A stretch of DNA of 64,000 nt from Flagellimonas lutaonensis (GTDB lineage: Bacteria > Bacteroidota > Bacteroidia > Flavobacteriales > Flavobacteriaceae): contig NZ_CP011071.1 of assembly GCF_000963865.1 (NCBI RefSeq), positions 620,001 to 684,000 of the forward strand, in the 5' to 3' direction. The notes under the pieces are model-generated. The model was not told the origin of the DNA and made no database searches. It was given only the letters and a program-made list of their open reading frames with translations. Below, piece by piece: positions 60,952 to 64,000 of this stretch (positions are counted from its first letter, which is position 1; every line of letters begins with the position of its first letter). The position numbers were made by a program, and so were the translations under genes.

Positions 60952-61437
60952 ATGGCTATGAGAAATGTTTTCTGTATGATCCTGCTATTTGGATTGGTAT
61001 TTTCCTGTAAGGAAAGAGCAAAGACCGAAATCAAGACCGAAACCGTCGCCTTTGCCAAAGAAGGTGAGCTACATATTTTCAGACCGGGTGACGACTCCCT
61101 TTTGGCCACTTTGGATATTGAATTTGCCGAAACAGAATATGAAACCCAGACAGGTCTCATGTACCGTCAATCAATGGAAGACAACCAAGGCATGCTCTTT
61201 ATATTTCCCAATGTGGCCATGCACTCTTTCTACATGAAGAATACCGAATTTCCGCTGGATATTGTTTTTATTGATGAAAATCAAAAGATTGTCACCATCC
61301 AAAAAGATGCCCAGCCCTTGGATGAAAAAAGTATTTCATCGGTCGTTCCTGTCAAGTATGTGCTCGAAATCAACGCGGGCCTTTCAGAGAAATGGCAATT
61401 GCAAGTGGGCGACAGCATCGCCTATGTAAAAAGTTGA
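60952..61437 (+). CDS. DUF192 lipoprotein
   Basis: This 161-residue protein has a lipobox (LVFSCKERA) and a DUF192 domain: QTGLMYRQSMEDNQGMLFIF, MHSFYMKNTEFPLDIVFIDE and KYVLEINAGLSEKW. Family function is unknown. The stop overlaps the next ATG (TGATG). Confidence 0.88.
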   Translation: MAMRNVFCMILLFGLVFSCKERAKTEIKTETVAFAKEGELHIFRPGDDSLLATLDIEFAETEYETQTGLMYRQSMEDNQGMLFIFPNVAMHSFYMKNTEFPLDIVFIDENQKIVTIQKDAQPLDEKSISSVVPVKYVLEINAGLSEKWQLQVGDSIAYVKS

Positions 61438-61967
61438 TGGTAAACTATTTACTTGTAAATCAAGAAACCGAAAGGTTGCGGTTTAGAAAGTTCACGCCGA
61501 AAGATTTTGGCTTATGGCTTCCTTTTTACGATAATTCTCTATCGACCAAATACTGGGAAGGACTACCAAATGACCCAAAAACCGCTTGCCAAGAACAGTT
61601 TGACAGAATATTTGAGAGGTATCGCAAAAATCTTGGTGGTATGAATGCCCTCATCCATAAAGAAACCAAAGATTTGGTCGGAATGTGCGGATTGCTGGTA
61701 CAGACAGTCGACGGAACGGAGGAACTGGAAATAGGGTATTCGATACTTCCGAAATATTGGAGAAACGGCTATGCTTTTGAAGCGGCCCGAAAATGTAAAG
61801 AACATGCCTTTTCAAATAACCTTGCCGACTCTTTGATATCCATCATCCATATCGATAACCTTCCCTCTCAAAAAGTGGCCTTGAAAAATGGCATGAAGCT
61901 GAGCAAAACAACGTTCTACAAAAACAATCCGGTCCACATTTTCAGGGTATTCCAAAAAGAGGGCTAA
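61437..61967 (+). CDS. GNAT-family acetyltransferase (RimJ/RimL type)
   Basis: The 176-residue protein from ATG 61437 has the RimJ/RimL-like pattern: TERLRFRKFTPKDF, an acetyl-CoA region with EIGYSILPKYWRNGYAFEAARK (two parts at KYWR), and NLPSQKVALKNGMKL. It probably acetylates a small molecule or a protein N-terminus. An earlier start at 61392 lies in the DUF192 gene. It is 2 bases before the next gene. Confidence 0.88.
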   Translation: MVNYLLVNQETERLRFRKFTPKDFGLWLPFYDNSLSTKYWEGLPNDPKTACQEQFDRIFERYRKNLGGMNALIHKETKDLVGMCGLLVQTVDGTEELEIGYSILPKYWRNGYAFEAARKCKEHAFSNNLADSLISIIHIDNLPSQKVALKNGMKLSKTTFYKNNPVHIFRVFQKEG

Positions 61968-61969
61968 AT

Positions 61970-63244
61970 GTGTACTTTTGGGCAAAGCTCCCACAAGTGC
62001 AGCACTATGCCATTCTTACCGACAACCGATCAAACCAGGGACAACTGGTACAAGACCTGATGGCCGGCAAGCCCATATCGGGCCTTGAGGCATTGGCGAA
62101 AAAAAAGGGAGCTCTTTTTTCACGTTCAGAAATCCAACGATATATGGGTGAGGAAGAACGCCACGATATAAAAGTACTGGGGCAACAAAGCGGCCAACCG
62201 CTGAAGACCATGAGCAGCGGTGAGCAAAAAAAGGCACTACTTAACCATCTTTTAAAACGGTTGCCCGATTATTTGGTATTGGTAAACCCATTTGACAATC
62301 TCGATAGCCGTGCCCAAGATGAACTTAAAGAAAGATTGGGCGCGGTTTCAAAAAAAGTGGCTCTTGTACAGGTGGTGAACCGCCTAGACGATATACTTCC
62401 TTTTACCATCCACTTCGCGCGTCTCAAGGGCAACGAACTTATCTTTTATGACAATGTGCAGCGTTTCAGGGCCGAAAACCAATGTGTTGCGGGGCATTTT
62501 CAAGCCACCATTCCCCCGCCCCTCCATCCTGTAAAAAATAAAAATGAGGTATTGGTGCAGTTCAGCAATGTTTCTGTTTCATTCGGTGAAAAACCAGTTT
62601 TGAAGAATATCGACTGGACCATCAAAAAAGGTGAATTCTGGCAACTCATAGGACCCAACGGAAGTGGCAAGACGACCCTCTTGACCATGATTACTGGCGA
62701 TAGCCACAAGGGCTATGGCCAAAACCTGACCATTTTTGGGCACAAAAAAGGAAGCGGTGAGAGCGTATGGGACCTGAAGCAGCATATTGGTTATTTTACC
62801 CCTTCGATGACCGATCGTTTTCGGGGTTACCACACCTTGGAAAATATGCTGATATCGGGGCTCCACGATTCTGTAGGGCTCTATGTGATACCCAGCGATG
62901 CCGAAAAGCGCTTGGCAAACCAATGGCTGAATGTTTTGGGGCTGGACGACAAAAGCCAGACCTACTTCCATGAATTAAGCAGCGGCCAACAACGACTGGT
63001 TATGACGGCCAGGGCAATGATCAAACATCCGCTACTCTTGATCTTGGATGAACCCACGGCAGGGCTCGACGATCAAGGAGCCGACCTTTTTGTTTCGCTG
63101 GTCAACAAAATCGCAGCCGAAAGCAGCTCTGCCATTTTATACGTTTCTCATAGAAAAGAATCGGGCCTTAAGCCTCAAAAAGTATTTGAGCTGCAAATGA
63201 CAACAAAAGGTTCTTTAGGAAAAAACATTGAGGTTTGTAAATAG
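61970..63244 (+). CDS. tandem ABC ATPase with degenerate first half
   Basis: This 424-residue protein has two ATPase halves. The second is complete: GPNGSGKTT, HELSSGQQRLV, LLILDEPTAGLD. The first half has a signature-like TMSSGEQKKAL and a Walker B-like YLVLVNPFDNLD but no Walker A. The layout resembles ModF-type cytosolic ABC proteins, which are about 490 aa; here about 60 residues are missing from the first half. No permease is next to it. Start GTG 61970. It is last in the lgt-to-here run of close genes. Confidence 0.86.
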   Translation: MYFWAKLPQVQHYAILTDNRSNQGQLVQDLMAGKPISGLEALAKKKGALFSRSEIQRYMGEEERHDIKVLGQQSGQPLKTMSSGEQKKALLNHLLKRLPDYLVLVNPFDNLDSRAQDELKERLGAVSKKVALVQVVNRLDDILPFTIHFARLKGNELIFYDNVQRFRAENQCVAGHFQATIPPPLHPVKNKNEVLVQFSNVSVSFGEKPVLKNIDWTIKKGEFWQLIGPNGSGKTTLLTMITGDSHKGYGQNLTIFGHKKGSGESVWDLKQHIGYFTPSMTDRFRGYHTLENMLISGLHDSVGLYVIPSDAEKRLANQWLNVLGLDDKSQTYFHELSSGQQRLVMTARAMIKHPLLLILDEPTAGLDDQGADLFVSLVNKIAAESSSAILYVSHRKESGLKPQKVFELQMTTKGSLGKNIEVCK

Positions 63245-63346
63245 GATAAATATGTTTTCGGAAATATAGAAATAAACACAATTGCCAAAATAAGCCTGGC
63301 ATTTTAGCCTTTAGGGCAATTATAATATTTTTAGAAAATGTACATA

Positions 63347-63377
63347 AAAAAGGCCACTTACTTAAAAGCGGCCTTTT
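63347..63377. terminator. bidirectional terminator between ABC ATPase and secDF
   Basis: AAAAGGCCaCTT (63347-63358) pairs with AAGcGGCCTTTT (63366-63377); A and T runs lie on both sides between convergent genes. Confidence 0.88.
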
Positions 63378-63397
63378 GTTTTTTAGGGTTGTCGTTA

Positions 63398-64000
63398 TTA
63401 TTGGTTACCAGAGGTTATTTTCTTCTTAAGGGAATCGAACATGACCGGTGTTGCAATGAACACCGATGAGTAGGTACCCACTATTACCCCAACAATCATC
63501 GCGAACATGAACCCACGCAAGGTCTCACCGCCAAAAACAAAAATGGCCAAGAGCACGACCAACGTGGTCAGCGAGGTATTCAAAGTTCGACTCAAAGTGC
63601 TGTTCAATGCTTGGTTGATATGTTCACCATTCTTCCAACCTTTCAAGCCCACAACCTCTCGAATACGGTCGAAAACGACCACGGTATCATTCAACGAGTA
63701 ACCAATAACAGTCAGAATAGCAGCTATAAACGCCTGGTCGATTTCCATGTTGAAAGGCATTATGGCCGCCGTCATTGAAAAAATACCCAATACAATTAAT
63801 ACATCGTGGAAGACCGCTGTAACGGCACCCAATGAAAACTGCCACTTTCTGAATCGCAGTAAAATATATAGGAACACAACTGCCAATGAACCAATAATGG
63901 CCAAGAAGGCATTCTTTTTAATGTCATCTGCAATCGTAGGGCCCACCTTTCTATATTTCAATACACCTATGTTGTCGTTTGTGCCTCCTGGTTTAAAATC
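63398..64000 (-). CDS. secDF: SecF part of SecDF translocase, 5' part off window
   Basis: About 200 C-terminal residues are visible and the frame stays open to base 64000 (upstream DFKPGGTNDNIGV). SecF signatures: TVIGYSLNDTVVVFDRIRE and LSRTLNTSLTTLVVLLAIFVFGGETLRGF (read in two parts at LTTL). SecDF uses the proton gradient to pull proteins across the membrane. Bacteroidota usually encode a fused SecD-SecF of about 1000 aa, but fusion cannot be confirmed here. Confidence 0.93.
   Translation of the reverse strand, partial: DFKPGGTNDNIGVLKYRKVGPTIADDIKKNAFLAIIGSLAVVFLYILLRFRKWQFSLGAVTAVFHDVLIVLGIFSMTAAIMPFNMEIDQAFIAAILTVIGYSLNDTVVVFDRIREVVGLKGWKNGEHINQALNSTLSRTLNTSLTTLVVLLAIFVFGGETLRGFMFAMIVGVIVGTYSSVFIATPVMFDSLKKKITSGNQ

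Overview
The window reads as chromosomal DNA of a marine member of the Flavobacteriaceae (Bacteroidota), possibly of the Muricauda/Maribacter type; the genus is inference. Evidence: T9SS type B sorting domains, DUF4293, DUF6503, a BT_3928-type DoxX protein, an archaeal/eukaryal-type ProS, a Rho with a long K/Q/N-rich insert, a GH16 laminarinase-like lipoprotein, and promoters with the Bacteroidota -7 element TAnnTTTG. Shine-Dalgarno sequences are scarce and many genes overlap by 1-17 bases. No rRNA, CRISPR array, phage or plasmid origin was seen; there are two identical tRNA-Glu genes.

Region 1 (1-11.7 kb) is a compact stress-type cluster: a beta-CASP RNase with an ATP-cone/PD-(D/E)XK nuclease (leftward), a PepSY-like protein with dodecin, methyltransferase-archease-RtcB, a phosphoribosyltransferase, a seven-gene operon (small protein, ArsC-like, membrane flavodoxin-like, CDP-alcohol transferase, P-loop kinase, APH-like kinase, alpha/alpha-toroid protein), and an outer-membrane barrel. 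The main observation of this annotation is that every one of these transcription units has an FNR/Crp-type dyad (TGAYnnnnRTCA) centred about 29.5 bp upstream of a -7 box, which is class II (-41.5) geometry. Further copies precede a TerB-like/AI-2E-family pair (17.9 kb) and lie in the divergent mla / L,D-transpeptidase promoter (23.7 kb). Together they look like one oxygen- or redox-responsive regulon rich in RNA processing and repair, nucleotide metabolism and envelope functions. The regulator is not in the window.

Region 2 (11.7-31 kb) is more fluid. It holds a PUA-like protein, a decayed copy of a DUF6544-like membrane gene, a hydrolase/Omp85 gene group, the intact DUF6544-like gene, a TerB/AI-2E pair broken by a T9 tract, a serine-hydrolase gene bracketed by a 16-bp direct repeat, the mlaEFD lipid-transport operon, an L,D-transpeptidase, a lipoprotein Mn-type SOD, an intact IS21-family element and an inverted IS21 relic enclosing a TetR/DUF1348 gene pair with two matching operators.

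Region 3 (31-64 kb) is mostly housekeeping: GH16, clpS, prmA, tpiA, a DoxX-DUF6624 fusion, a duplicated DUF1599 protein, folP, cdaA, an ABC exporter, truA, a phosphoesterase, a PqqB-like lipoprotein, rho, two tandem membrane paralogues, rpsT, tRNA-Glu x2, proS, a Trp/Gly- and Ser/Arg-rich lipoprotein, a FadL-like porin, two T9SS-secreted proteins, folE, cysS, yidD, lgt, a DUF192 protein, a GNAT enzyme, a half-degenerate tandem ABC ATPase and the secDF 3' part.
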